64,000 nt of DNA from Latescibacteria bacterium UBA6620 (GTDB taxonomy: Bacteria > Latescibacterota > UBA2968), in the NCBI GenBank assembly GCA_002433075.1, contig DJHM01000034.1:63009-127008 (forward strand), in the 5' to 3' direction. A program made the translations under genes and the position numbers. Shown piece by piece: positions 25,601 through 33,984 of the stretch (position 1 is the first letter of the stretch; every line of letters starts with the position of its first letter). The notes under the pieces are model-generated. The model did not search any database. It saw only the letters and a list, made by a program, of their open reading frames with translations, and was not told where the DNA came from.

Positions 25601-27508
25601 TTGAGCAACGCCATCGCCTATACCGAACCTGAAGACCTGGCCCGGGATTTCGCCTACCGCGGCATCGTGATTCTCTCACCCGACCGCCTCGGCATTCCAT
25701 CCCAGGTTCATCATCGCGTTTACAAAGACGAGAAACAGGCAGACGAAGCTGGCGAGCGTGTCACACCCTCACAAGTCCCTGCCATCCTGGAGGTATTGAA
25801 CGCACCGGGCCTCGTGGACGCGTGCGATCAGCTTGTAGGCGAAAATTGGGCCATCGTCCCCTTTACCCACAACGCCTCCTTCAAGAGCGGACCCCGTGAC
25901 CAGCACTGGCACAAAGACGATAACGGACCCTACAACGGGCGCAAACAACGCCACCATCAAGCGGTCCAGATCGAAATGCTCTACTACCCGCAGACGGTAC
26001 GCGCGGACATGGGCCCGACGGCCACCATCCCCTATTCCCATTACTGGACGTTCGATCACGAGGAAAACCACGACAACTTCGCCGGGGCCGATCACCTCGA
26101 CTTCAACTATCAGCTCGAGGGTATGGAGCGCGTGATGGCAAGCGGGCCGGAAAGTGACTACGCTCCCGACGACATTGTCAACCAACGGACAGCTCACGAC
26201 GTCCGAATGCGCGACGCCGTGACGAATACCGGATGGCCGCTCGTTCAACAATTCGAAGCCGGCCCTCTCGAGGCGGGCAGCATCGTGCTCTACTCTCATA
26301 ACACCTTCCATCGCGGCAACCATCGTCGAGATGACTGGCGTACGTGGGAGGACAATCCTCGGTTCATGTGGCGCTTCTGGATCTATCGGACCACCGATCG
26401 CACGTCCGTTCGTGTACCCGAAATCGACTGGAACAGCCTCGGCACCGACCCGCTGACCGGGATCGACCTCTCCCCTGCCGACGAAGACGTCACTGCTCTC
26501 TGGCGCTACCATCATCATTGGCTCCAAACCGGGCAGCCGCCCCCTGCACAATTGGATTCGGCCGGACTCATCGAGACCGAGAGAAGGATCCTTGCCGTTG
26601 CACTTTCGGAGCAATTACGTGCCAAGTTCGACGAAGCCGAGCCGCAGCGCATCGGAGCCGCCTATCGTCTCGCCTCGATCGGAGACAACAAACTCGCCGT
26701 CAGACATCTTGCCACTGCGCTTTACGATCACCGCGAGAGCGTTCGCCGGGCGGCAACCTACGGACTCATCGCCGTGGGTGAAGATGCGACCGAAACCTTC
26801 CTTCAAGCGACGAAGTCCTCCGTAAAGTGGATTCGCAAAGCGGGTGTGTATGGTCTGGGCGACGCGAGTCCTCTGACCGGCGAGGTGCTCGATACGGCCG
26901 TGAAGCTTCTCCACGAGGACCCTTCGGTTTATGTCCGGTCGGTCGCCGCCGGCACCATTGGCTGTCTCGGGAGGCGAGCCGCTGCGACGGGGGTAGGTCG
27001 GTCACTCGTTCCAGTCTGTCTGGATGCTCTCATGGCCAGCCTGGAAGTCGAGGACAACCGGCCGTGCATGGATCAGGCGCAGGGAAGGAGCATCAAGTTC
27101 ACCCGGCCCACCGACGAATGTGACGTTTGTGAGGGAGGCGGAGTCGATTTCGGCCTCGACCGTTTCGACCGTGTACGCTCTGCGGTTCGCGAAAATGCCC
27201 TTTGGTCCGTCGTTATTCTGTGCTCCCACGGCGTGGAGATCCTGGGGACCTCGGCCAAAACCGCGATCGAAATCCTGAGGGAAGTGGTCCGCGAGGACAA
27301 CAACGTCATCAACGTGGGATTCGCACAGGACGCGCTCACACGTCTCGCGCGGCTGGGACCCCAAGAGGGTGGGTCTCATCCCGCGATCGATGATATCAGG
27401 AAGAACCTGATCGCAGCTTTAGGTGAAGCCCCGGTCAGACCTTGGGAGGCCCTTGTTCGAGCAGGTCTCGAGGAATCTGCGCTTACACAATTCGATCCGC
27501 CATCGTAG
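25601..27508 (+). CDS. PhyH-type dioxygenase fused to HEAT repeats
   Basis: This 635-residue protein has an N-terminal PhyH-like oxygenase (about residues 1-300). H104-K-D106 lie in QHWHKDDNGP and a distal His is in LYSHNTFHRGNHR, so iron binding looks intact. From about residue 320 on there are HEAT-like helical pairs, for example IGAAYRLASIGDNKLAVRHL, VRRAATYGLIAVGEDATETF, VYVRSVAAGTIGCLG and AVRENALWSVVILCS. TTG 25601 is chosen as start because GGAG lies about 9 bases upstream; GTG 25589 is possible. The fusion suggests a large or protein-bound substrate held by the repeats. No partner gene is evident. Confidence 0.85.
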   Translation: MSNAIAYTEPEDLARDFAYRGIVILSPDRLGIPSQVHHRVYKDEKQADEAGERVTPSQVPAILEVLNAPGLVDACDQLVGENWAIVPFTHNASFKSGPRDQHWHKDDNGPYNGRKQRHHQAVQIEMLYYPQTVRADMGPTATIPYSHYWTFDHEENHDNFAGADHLDFNYQLEGMERVMASGPESDYAPDDIVNQRTAHDVRMRDAVTNTGWPLVQQFEAGPLEAGSIVLYSHNTFHRGNHRRDDWRTWEDNPRFMWRFWIYRTTDRTSVRVPEIDWNSLGTDPLTGIDLSPADEDVTALWRYHHHWLQTGQPPPAQLDSAGLIETERRILAVALSEQLRAKFDEAEPQRIGAAYRLASIGDNKLAVRHLATALYDHRESVRRAATYGLIAVGEDATETFLQATKSSVKWIRKAGVYGLGDASPLTGEVLDTAVKLLHEDPSVYVRSVAAGTIGCLGRRAAATGVGRSLVPVCLDALMASLEVEDNRPCMDQAQGRSIKFTRPTDECDVCEGGGVDFGLDRFDRVRSAVRENALWSVVILCSHGVEILGTSAKTAIEILREVVREDNNVINVGFAQDALTRLARLGPQEGGSHPAIDDIRKNLIAALGEAPVRPWEALVRAGLEESALTQFDPPS

Positions 27509-27597
27509 GGTCGCGGCACCTACATCCTGACTTGGCCCCGCCGTGGCTTCTCTGACTTGCCGATGGGCCCGCAAAAACATGGGGCCACCGTCTAACC

Positions 27598-28504
27598 ATG
27601 ATCATCCAGCGATCCTACAATCCCGAATCCGACTTCGAACGGATCAACCAGTTCCTCCGCGACTGCCACGAACCCGAGAACGCCGACGGCAACTGGTTCC
27701 AAACCTATCTGGGACTATTCTTATTTCCATCCCAATACAGAGCTGGAAGACCTGAATGACATCGATGTGTGGGAACGCCAGGGTAGAATCGTCGCGGCCA
27801 ACATCTTTGAGACTCACGCGAACGACAGCTGCTTGTGCACACTTCGTGAATTTCGATCTCTCCGTGCTACGATGCTCGAGGTCGCAGAGGCAAAACTCGC
27901 CAGGCCAGATGAAGACGGACACAAGGTCCTTCGCGTGTTCATTCACGAAGCCGACGTGGAGCAGCGTGACATGCTTCAGACCGCAGGCTACATCCATACT
28001 GAAGAGCGGGACCGCACGATGAGCCGATGCGACATCCCCGATTCGGAGGTCGATGTTGCCGATGGTTTCGAGCTCAGAAGTCTCGGAGAGGTCAACGACC
28101 TGGGAAAGGTCAACCGCGTGATGTGGTGCGGATTCAACCACCCCGGAGAGCCACCCGAAGATATCATCCCTTTTAGGAAGAAGATGCAGTCCAGTCCCAA
28201 CTTTCGCTTCGATCTGACACTCGTCGCGCTCGCCCCGAACGGCGACTATGCATCCTACTGCGGGATGTGGTATGATGCCGTGAATCGATTCGGTTATGTG
28301 GAACCCGTGGCGACCGATCCCGACTACCGGAGAATGGGGTTGGGAAAGGCAGTGGTGACGGAAAGCACGAAGCGATGTGGTCGCCTTGGCGCCAAAGTCA
28401 TCTACGTGGGATCGGGCCAGCCGTTCTATAGATCGATGGGCTTCGAACCCCTGTACGAACATCACTGTTGGACGAAATCGATGGAATCGGCCACTTGCGT
28501 TTAA
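27598..28504 (+). pseudogene. GNAT family N-acetyltransferase, frameshifted
   Basis: The ATG at 27598 opens with MIIQRSYNPESDFERINQFL and ECHEPENADGNWFQ-like sequence. After the run CCAAACC (27699-27705) the protein continues one frame over as PIWDYSYFHPNTELEDLNDI and on through the GNAT core VATDPDYRRMGLGKAVV to 28504. Dropping one A from 27701-27703 gives a single frame of about 300 residues with two acetyltransferase lobes. The 3' frame is long and intact, so the mutation is young or is a sequence error. The substrate is unknown. Confidence 0.8.
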
Positions 28505-28558
28505 CCCGTAGGGCACGGCCTGCTCACCCGATTCCTTTTGGGATGACTAGGCAACCTT

Positions 28559-28607
28559 CGACCCCAAAGGGGTCGTGTCTTTCAGCCTGGGGGCTTAAGC
28601 CCCCAGG
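28559..28607. repeat. Two adjacent palindromes in spacer
   Basis: GACCCCAAAGGGGTC is followed by the perfect 22-bp palindrome CCTGGGGGCTT-AAGCCCCCAGG (28586-28607). A similar multi-hairpin spacer with CCCAGGGC/GCCCTGGG cores is found at 61545-61740. No T-run follows, so these are more likely mobile palindromic repeats than terminators. Confidence 0.6.
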
Positions 28608-28695
28608 GTTATGGTGAGGGACCTGACGATCCGATGTCTGACGACACGAACCGGTCAACCCGCCTCTCGGATCTGTCGCAAATCGGGACACAACT

Positions 28696-29181
28696 ATGAA
28701 CCTCTCACTCATGGCCGCCCGTTCCGAAAACGGGGTGATTGGCGACGGAACGAAAATCCCCTGGCGTGCGAAGGGAGAGCAGCTCCTGTTCCAGGCGCTC
28801 ACCTTCAATCAGTGGCTCCTCGTCGGCCGAATCACGTTCGAGTCGATGGGCCTCCTCCCCGACCGCAAGTATGCAGTGCTGACCCGGTCGGACGGCATCG
28901 AAGAGACCGATGTCGTTCGTACGTTCGCCTCGATTGACAGCGCTCTGAATGGACTTGCCTCCGTCACGGACCACATCATGGTCGCAGGTGGAGGCCAGAT
29001 CTACGAGACCATGATCTCGAAGGTCGATACCATCCACGAATCGATCATCCATACCGAGATCGAAGGCAGGGTGCGAATGCCGTCCATTCCCGACGATTTC
29101 AACGTTGTCTTCAGCCAGCGTTTTTCATCGAACATCGACTACACATACCAGATCTGGCGGAAGAGTCCCTCCCCCCAGTAG
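28696..29181 (+). CDS. Dihydrofolate reductase, DfrA1-like
   Basis: This 161-residue DHFR reduces dihydrofolate to tetrahydrofolate with NADPH. It opens MNLSLMAARSENGVIGDG and contains IPWRAKGEQLLFQALTFNQW then LLVGRITFESMG, RKYAVLTRS, ITDH-like VTDHIMVAGGGQIYE and the ending NIDYTYQIWRK. These segments match, by recall, the integron-borne trimethoprim-resistance enzymes of the DfrA1 group nearly residue by residue. They include the AKGEQ helix with the active-site Glu, unlike typical chromosomal FolA (IPWHLPADL). No integron features are seen. Whether it confers resistance cannot be told from sequence alone. Confidence 0.93.
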   Translation: MNLSLMAARSENGVIGDGTKIPWRAKGEQLLFQALTFNQWLLVGRITFESMGLLPDRKYAVLTRSDGIEETDVVRTFASIDSALNGLASVTDHIMVAGGGQIYETMISKVDTIHESIIHTEIEGRVRMPSIPDDFNVVFSQRFSSNIDYTYQIWRKSPSPQ

Positions 29182-29195
29182 AGATTGAGAGAGTA

Positions 29196-30266
29196 ATGGT
29201 CGCTCCTAGCCCACAGGTGGACAGGCTGACATCGGAACAGATCGCGAGGTTCAAACGGGATGGATTCCTCGTGCTCCCGTCGGTACTCGATCCTGAACTT
29301 TGCCGTCAGGCGCGTGAGTCTCTCTGGAAGCTGATCGAGAGATACCTCCCCCGGATTAGACGTGACGATCCCGAAACCTGGACGCCCGTTACTGATGAAG
29401 AAAGCGAACAGCTCACGGCGCATCGGCCGGTTGAAGGAGGCGATCCTCATCTGGGCGGCGGCGGACATCGACTCTTCGCCCGAAATGGCGCCGAGCAATT
29501 CATGCTCGACCTCGCTCCTCGGGCTCTATGGGATGTCGCGGAACAGCTGCTGGGAGCGGACACGGTCGTCTGGCCCGCCGGAGTCGACGAATCCAACACG
29601 GCAACGGGGCCTTCCTTCATGTGCGACGACGCAGTGGGCAGTCTCGTCACCCACGTGGGTAACGACATGGGGTTTCCGCAGGGCGGATCGTTCGAAACCG
29701 AACCCGCGCTACGGCTACCCCGAACCGGACCGGTGTGGCTGAACGGCCAGGGATCGCGCGGTATCTACTGCACGTTGCCGGGGAGCCCCGATCCCGCACC
29801 TGACTACAGGGGCGCCCATTCTGACGGGGCCTGTTACAGTCGATTTCGCGTCCAGCTCTCCGCCTACATCGATGATGTGCCCCCCAACTGCGGCGGATTC
29901 GCCGTCTGGCCGGGTAGTCATTCCAGAATCTGGCCCGAACAATGGAAGACATTTAAGGCAGGCGAGAAACACACCGACAAACATCTCGCGAAACGCAGAG
30001 CTGGGGGATACACAGACCCGGTCATTCTCCAGATCAAGAGAGACACCCCGCCCGTCGACTGTCATGGTCCCGCTGGCACGGTCGTTCTCTGGCACACCAA
30101 GATTCTGCACATCCCGGGCCAAAACGCATCTACGGACGTCCTGCGGCAAGCCACGATCTATGGTTACATGAAGACACCGGAATCGGTACCGGATGCGCTC
30201 GTCGTCGATGACACCGACGGCGATATCTGGCGGGACTGGGCCGATGAGGTTCGCGAAGCGAACTAG
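29196..30266 (+). CDS. Phytanoyl-CoA dioxygenase (PhyH) family protein
   Basis: This 356-residue oxygenase opens LTSEQIARFKRDGFLVLPSV, the standard family start. The iron site is H208-S-D210 in RGAHSDGACYSR, with a distal His in VVLWHTKILHIPGQN and an Arg in LRQATIYGY for 2-oxoglutarate. CGGFAVWPGSH is the family's gate strand. An insertion of about 60 residues around LGGGGHRLF and WPAGVDESN makes it longer than average. It begins 15 bp after the DHFR stop and is followed 17 bp later by an SDR gene, so the two oxidoreductases may serve one pathway. Confidence 0.9.
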   Translation: MVAPSPQVDRLTSEQIARFKRDGFLVLPSVLDPELCRQARESLWKLIERYLPRIRRDDPETWTPVTDEESEQLTAHRPVEGGDPHLGGGGHRLFARNGAEQFMLDLAPRALWDVAEQLLGADTVVWPAGVDESNTATGPSFMCDDAVGSLVTHVGNDMGFPQGGSFETEPALRLPRTGPVWLNGQGSRGIYCTLPGSPDPAPDYRGAHSDGACYSRFRVQLSAYIDDVPPNCGGFAVWPGSHSRIWPEQWKTFKAGEKHTDKHLAKRRAGGYTDPVILQIKRDTPPVDCHGPAGTVVLWHTKILHIPGQNASTDVLRQATIYGYMKTPESVPDALVVDDTDGDIWRDWADEVREAN

Positions 30267-30283
30267 TTGGGAAGGGAGCTACG

Positions 30284-31111
30284 TTGGGCAGACTTGACGG
30301 CAAAGTCGCACTCGTGACGGGCGCCTACCGGGGCCACGCGGAAGCGATCGCACGTCGCTTCTCAGCTGAAGGTGCCGCAGTTTCGATCTGTGACGTCGTC
30401 CCCGTTGCGGAACTCGAGGACAATGTCGCTGAGCCAATTCGCTCGGAAGGGGGAAAGGCTCTGAGCTTCCAGACCGACGTCTCCGAGGAAGCACAGGTCG
30501 CAGAACTCGTGGAAGGCACGATTCAGGAGTTCGGAACCGTTGACATTCTCGCCAACGTTGTCGGCATCGCAGGTCCGACGAAAGACATCTGGGACACCAC
30601 ACTCGGAGAGTGGAAGCGAACGCTCGACGTCAACCTCGACTCTCTGTTCCTGTGCAGCAAGGCCGTTCTCCCGGAGATGATCGGAAAGAAGTACGGTCGT
30701 ATCATCAACTTCAGCTCCGGCACGGGGAAGCAGCCCCTCTCTCACCGAGCCCCCTACGCCACCTCAAAAATGGGCGTCATCGGTTTTACACGAACCCTGG
30801 CTGCCGATGTCGGTCGTCACAACATCACCGTGAACGCCATTTGTCCGGGAGGCCACATCGAACGCAGCCTCGAACTGGCGCGAGGGCGGGCGGAGTACAA
30901 AGGTGAGGCGTTTGATGAAGCGCTTTTCCGAGAGCGATGGAACGACAGAAGCAATCCGGTGCTGGCGGGCAGGTGGTGTACCGACGAAGGGTATGTCGAA
31001 AAGGGAGCCGGACCTGAAGATGCCGCCACCATCGCACTATTCCTCGCATCCGACGATGCCGCGAACATCACCGGTCAGGACATCAACTCCGGTGGTGGGG
31101 TAATGTGGTAA
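30284..31111 (+). CDS. SDR family oxidoreductase
   Basis: This 275-residue classical short-chain dehydrogenase starts at TTG with AGGGAG 6 bases upstream. The nucleotide-binding motif is altered to TGAYRGHAEAIA, lacking the last two glycines, but DVSEEAQV, NVVGIAG, INFSSGTGK and the catalytic YATSKMGV are normal. ITVNAICPGG and the ending ITGQDINSGGGVMW are family hallmarks. It follows the PhyH gene closely and probably oxidises the alcohol made by that oxygenase or another sugar-like alcohol. The substrate is unknown. Confidence 0.88.
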   Translation: MGRLDGKVALVTGAYRGHAEAIARRFSAEGAAVSICDVVPVAELEDNVAEPIRSEGGKALSFQTDVSEEAQVAELVEGTIQEFGTVDILANVVGIAGPTKDIWDTTLGEWKRTLDVNLDSLFLCSKAVLPEMIGKKYGRIINFSSGTGKQPLSHRAPYATSKMGVIGFTRTLAADVGRHNITVNAICPGGHIERSLELARGRAEYKGEAFDEALFRERWNDRSNPVLAGRWCTDEGYVEKGAGPEDAATIALFLASDDAANITGQDINSGGGVMW

Positions 31112-31368
31112 CCCGACGAATCCCTGTACGAAGCCTTTCAGCATCTCGTTACGACGGCTCTAGTCAATAAACACGCTCTGTGGAAGCAAGGAGAGCAGGT
31201 CACTTCGAGCGGGCCGCCGTGCCGAAGCGCCTTCGGCGCGAAGGCAGGAGTCGAGAAGTCCCTCTTCACGATCTGGTATGCGTGTTCTAGACGGAGCCTG
31301 TGCCGTGAAGCTAAGGTGCTCCTACCACTGGCTGGCCTTGGCCAGACGAACTATTCGATAGGCCTCCC
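31112..31368. other. Spacer of about 257 bp with dispersed repeats
   Basis: No coding region is supported. It carries a GGAGAGCAGG repeat (31188-31204) and a GCCGAAGCGCCTTCGGCGCGAAGGC hairpin-like string near 31219, where GCGCCTTC and GAAGGC can pair. Confidence 0.45.
31188..31204. repeat. GGAGAGCAGG spacer repeat, copy 6
   Basis: AAGGAGAGCAGGTCAC is the same core as the copies at 581 and 2515. Confidence 0.4.
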
Positions 31369-32496
31369 TTGAAGAAGAAGCCATCACGTCGCGGCAGCCA
31401 TTCCACACATAAGCATCTACCTCCTCCGAAACGCAGACCCTCACAGAAAAAGAGTTCGCCCGGTACGGTTCCCTATGTCTGGGCAATCGCCGCCCTGGAG
31501 GGAACGCAGGACATCGTTCGCGATGAGCTCACTGGGCGATTCGGCAAGAGTTGCTCGTTCATAGATCATCCCCGCAACGACGAGATCCACCTTCGATTCA
31601 CAGACGACCCGCGAGAGCTTCTGTCGCTCTCCACCGCTCAGACCTTGCTCCTCAGAAGAGACTTCGACGTCATCCGACCCCGAACCCTGTTGTCCCCCGA
31701 ACACACCGCCGCCGTCGTCAGGCTTTTCAGCGATGCGCAAAACATCAAGGGGGTCTCGCCGCCCGCCAGCTTCCGATTCGACGCGGCCGGTTCCGGATCT
31801 CCTACGATGCGTCGAATCGCAGAACAGGTGGAAAAGCAGCTGGGCATACCGTTCGATCCCGAAACCGGTGACGGTGTGCTTGTGTTCAGGCCAGGGAAAC
31901 CCGGATGGGAGGTGATGTGTCGGGTCGGGAACCGCCCGCTGGCCACCCGAGACTGGAGAAGGGTCAACTACCTCGGCAGTCTGAACGCGGCAATCGCTTC
32001 GTGCATGGTCGAACTGACCCGGCCCGCCCGCGGCGATAGGTATCTCAACCTCATGTGCGGAAGCGGAACGCTGCTGATTGAGCGCCTGCGGCGCCTGCAG
32101 GCACAATTGGCCGTCGGCATCGACATCTCCGACGATGCCCTCACCGCCAGCAAACACAACCTCGAAGCCGCCGGATTCACCGATCGGGTTCGGCTTATTT
32201 CCGGCGATGCGCAGGACATCTGTTTCCCCGATGCGTCATTCGACGCCATCGCGACGGATCTCCCCTGGGGCGAGCGCCTGGGTTCTCGCGAGACCAATCT
32301 CACCCTCTATCGAGGAACTTTCAAGGAAACCGCACGGGTCTGTCGGGCTGGAGGAAAATGGGTCGTACTGACCCAGGACATCGATTCGATCCGTACCGTC
32401 CTAGCTGAGGCGCAGGACCTATGGAACGTCATCGATGAACGCACCATCTTGCAGAGAGGGTATCAGCCGTTCTGCGCCACGCTTCAGAGGAAGTAG
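31369..32496 (+). CDS. THUMP-domain RNA methyltransferase (Trm14/RlmL-like)
   Basis: This 375-residue protein starts at TTG with a Lys/Arg-rich tail of about 30 residues, which may bind RNA. It then has a THUMP-like region (VWAIAALEGTQDIVRDELTG...) and a Rossmann methyltransferase domain: LNLMCGSGTLLIERL for AdoMet binding, AVGIDISDDAL for the ribose and ATDLPWGERLG as the catalytic [D/N]-L/P-P-W motif. This architecture is that of guanine-N2 methyltransferases acting on tRNA or 23S rRNA. It is a housekeeping type gene with no operon partner visible. The exact target base is not certain. Confidence 0.87.
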   Translation: MKKKPSRRGSHSTHKHLPPPKRRPSQKKSSPGTVPYVWAIAALEGTQDIVRDELTGRFGKSCSFIDHPRNDEIHLRFTDDPRELLSLSTAQTLLLRRDFDVIRPRTLLSPEHTAAVVRLFSDAQNIKGVSPPASFRFDAAGSGSPTMRRIAEQVEKQLGIPFDPETGDGVLVFRPGKPGWEVMCRVGNRPLATRDWRRVNYLGSLNAAIASCMVELTRPARGDRYLNLMCGSGTLLIERLRRLQAQLAVGIDISDDALTASKHNLEAAGFTDRVRLISGDAQDICFPDASFDAIATDLPWGERLGSRETNLTLYRGTFKETARVCRAGGKWVVLTQDIDSIRTVLAEAQDLWNVIDERTILQRGYQPFCATLQRK

Positions 32497-32527
32497 CTTG
32501 AGTCCGGATGTACCACAAGATCGATGA

Positions 32528-33274
32528 AGAGCCACATCCACCTTTGGCACGAGCAGACCAACGACCCGCAACCTCTATCTGATTCGAAACGTATCCAGCC
32601 ATCAGGATGAGGATTGGCTCGTCCATAAGCACGGGCTTCTCAGCCGATACGGTTCTGTTGGATCCGTTGAAGCGCTGAGAAAGACGTGGGAGGGAATGGA
32701 AACCCGACCCTCGGAAGCGGGACATACGCCTTTCGAATAGAAGATCTTCCGCGTCGCCTCAGCCCTCGGTCTCACCCTGGCCTGGTCCGATGCCGTTTCG
32801 ATCGCTGAGGAAACCTGTGAGCGATCGGAGGACTACGTCGAGATCGATCCCGAAGCCTTCCCGCTGCACGAGGCGCTCCACGGCAACGTGTGCATCCCCT
32901 TCGTCACCAACTACGATCATCCACCGGAAATTCACAGATTTCTCGAGAAATCCGGTCTGGCCCGATGGTTGGACCCCGTCATCATATCCGGCGAAATCGG
33001 AATCTGGAAGCCCGTCCCCAGGATACTGCAACGTGCCCTCGACGCGGTGGACGTCTCCTCACACGAAGCGGTGTACGTGGGTGACTCACGTGTCGACATC
33101 GAAGCGGCACAAACTGCCGGCGTGACACCGGTGCTCATCGCACGAAAGGACGGTCTGGCTGACCCGTTCCGACCTACCGAAGATCCTGAATCCGATTTCG
33201 CCGAACTCATCCAGGATGGTCGCGTTCTTCTCATCAGAAACCTTGCAGATGTCCAGCTTCTTCTGAACGGATGA
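32528..33274 (+). pseudogene. HAD-superfamily hydrolase with in-frame TAG
   Basis: One frame reads DEDWLVHKHGLLSRYGSVGS...LRKTWEGMETRPSEAGHTPF then a TAG at 32738-32740. It continues directly with KIFRVASALGLTLAWSDAVS, VTNYDHPPEIHRFLEKSGLA, ISGEIGIWKPVPRILQRALD and VYVGDSRVDIEAAQTAGVTP. The last three are HAD motifs II to IV (Thr/Asn, Lys, Asp). The DxD nucleophile end at the N-terminus is missing or scrambled and no start codon is seen, so more than the amber codon is wrong. The last 387 bases form an intact ORF from GTG 32888 that lacks the catalytic part. Confidence 0.7.
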
Positions 33275-33381
33275 CCTACGCGAAAAGAACCGACGACTGG
33301 CTGGACTGGCAGCGTGACTACGACTACGGACGGATCCTCATCTTCCCTCCCGAGGACGTGGCCGTCCTGGAGAGTCGGTAA
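33271..33381 (+). pseudogene. 2'-5' RNA ligase-like N-terminal remnant
   Basis: This 36-codon ORF overlaps the HAD stop (ATGA) and reads MTYAKRTDDWLDWQRDYDYG then RILIFPPEDVAVLESR. By recall this is the opening of environmental 2'-5' RNA ligase/phosphodiesterase-like proteins (DWQ-DYxFG-IFPP). Both HxT motifs are absent because the frame stops at once and runs into the kinase reading frame. It is probably what is left after a deletion. Confidence 0.5.
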
Positions 33382-33971
33382 AGCCGATCCTTCTCATCGC
33401 CGGAATCCCGAGAGCCGGAAAGACGACCCTTGCTCATCGTCTGGAATCCGGTCTCGGCCTGACCCACGTTCCTCTCGACAAGTACATCATGCCCGTGGCC
33501 ACGGGGAGTACCTTCCTGGAATGGGTGAGGACACCTGATTGCATCGACTGGTCGCTTCTTAGAACCCACCTTTCCCTTCTCTTTGAAGGGTTCCCCTGCC
33601 ACACACCACGAATGGACTGGACGGGAGCGCCGCGACGTGTATCGGAAGGGGGCCCGAACGGTACTGGGCAGGAGATGATGCCCAGCCACGTGGGCTACGC
33701 GATTCCGGGCACCCACGCGTTCGCCTTTCCCTTTGACGAATGGGTTTCCACGAGAGTCTGTATAAGGACACCGGATCGGGTGCTCGCCGAGCGCTTCGCC
33801 GAAAGAGAGGTGCCGTCCGATCGAGTCAAGAGCACACTCGCCGGACACATCGGCGACAACGACCAGCCTCTGCGCACACTGGAAAGTGAGGCGGACAATA
33901 ACGTCTCCGGAGAGGCTATTGCGTCAGACCAGTTGTTGGTGGTAAAATCAATCCTCCGTAGCATCCAGTGA
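33378..33971 (+). pseudogene. P-loop kinase lacking a start codon
   Basis: The open frame begins VKPILLIAGIPRAGKTTLAH with a clear Walker A (GIPRAGKTT) and continues for about 197 residues, with VPLDKYIMP, SEGGPNGTGQEMM and a VCIRTPDRVLAERFAERE LID-like segment. No ATG, GTG or TTG precedes the P-loop in frame; the first ATG (33489) is after it. The 5' end abuts the 2'-5' ligase remnant within a few bases, so a deletion probably removed the start. It resembles small adenylate- or gluconate-kinase-like proteins. It is unlikely to be expressed as an active enzyme. Confidence 0.6.
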
Positions 33972-33984
33972 TTCAGGAAAAGCG

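Noticed and set aside
2667..33274. Genome-wide recoding of TAG as an amino acid
   Set aside because: Many intact genes here end at TAG exactly where their families end (7310, 13671, 16577, 25548, 27508, 29181, 30266, 32496).
22722..33971. Integron gene-cassette array (DfrA-like DHFR, GNAT, VOC, HAD, Nudix genes in one orientation)
   Set aside because: No integrase gene and no attC-like pair was found. GTTTAAC at 28499 fits one core site, but no matching GTTRRRY partner is nearby, and the gaps are irregular.
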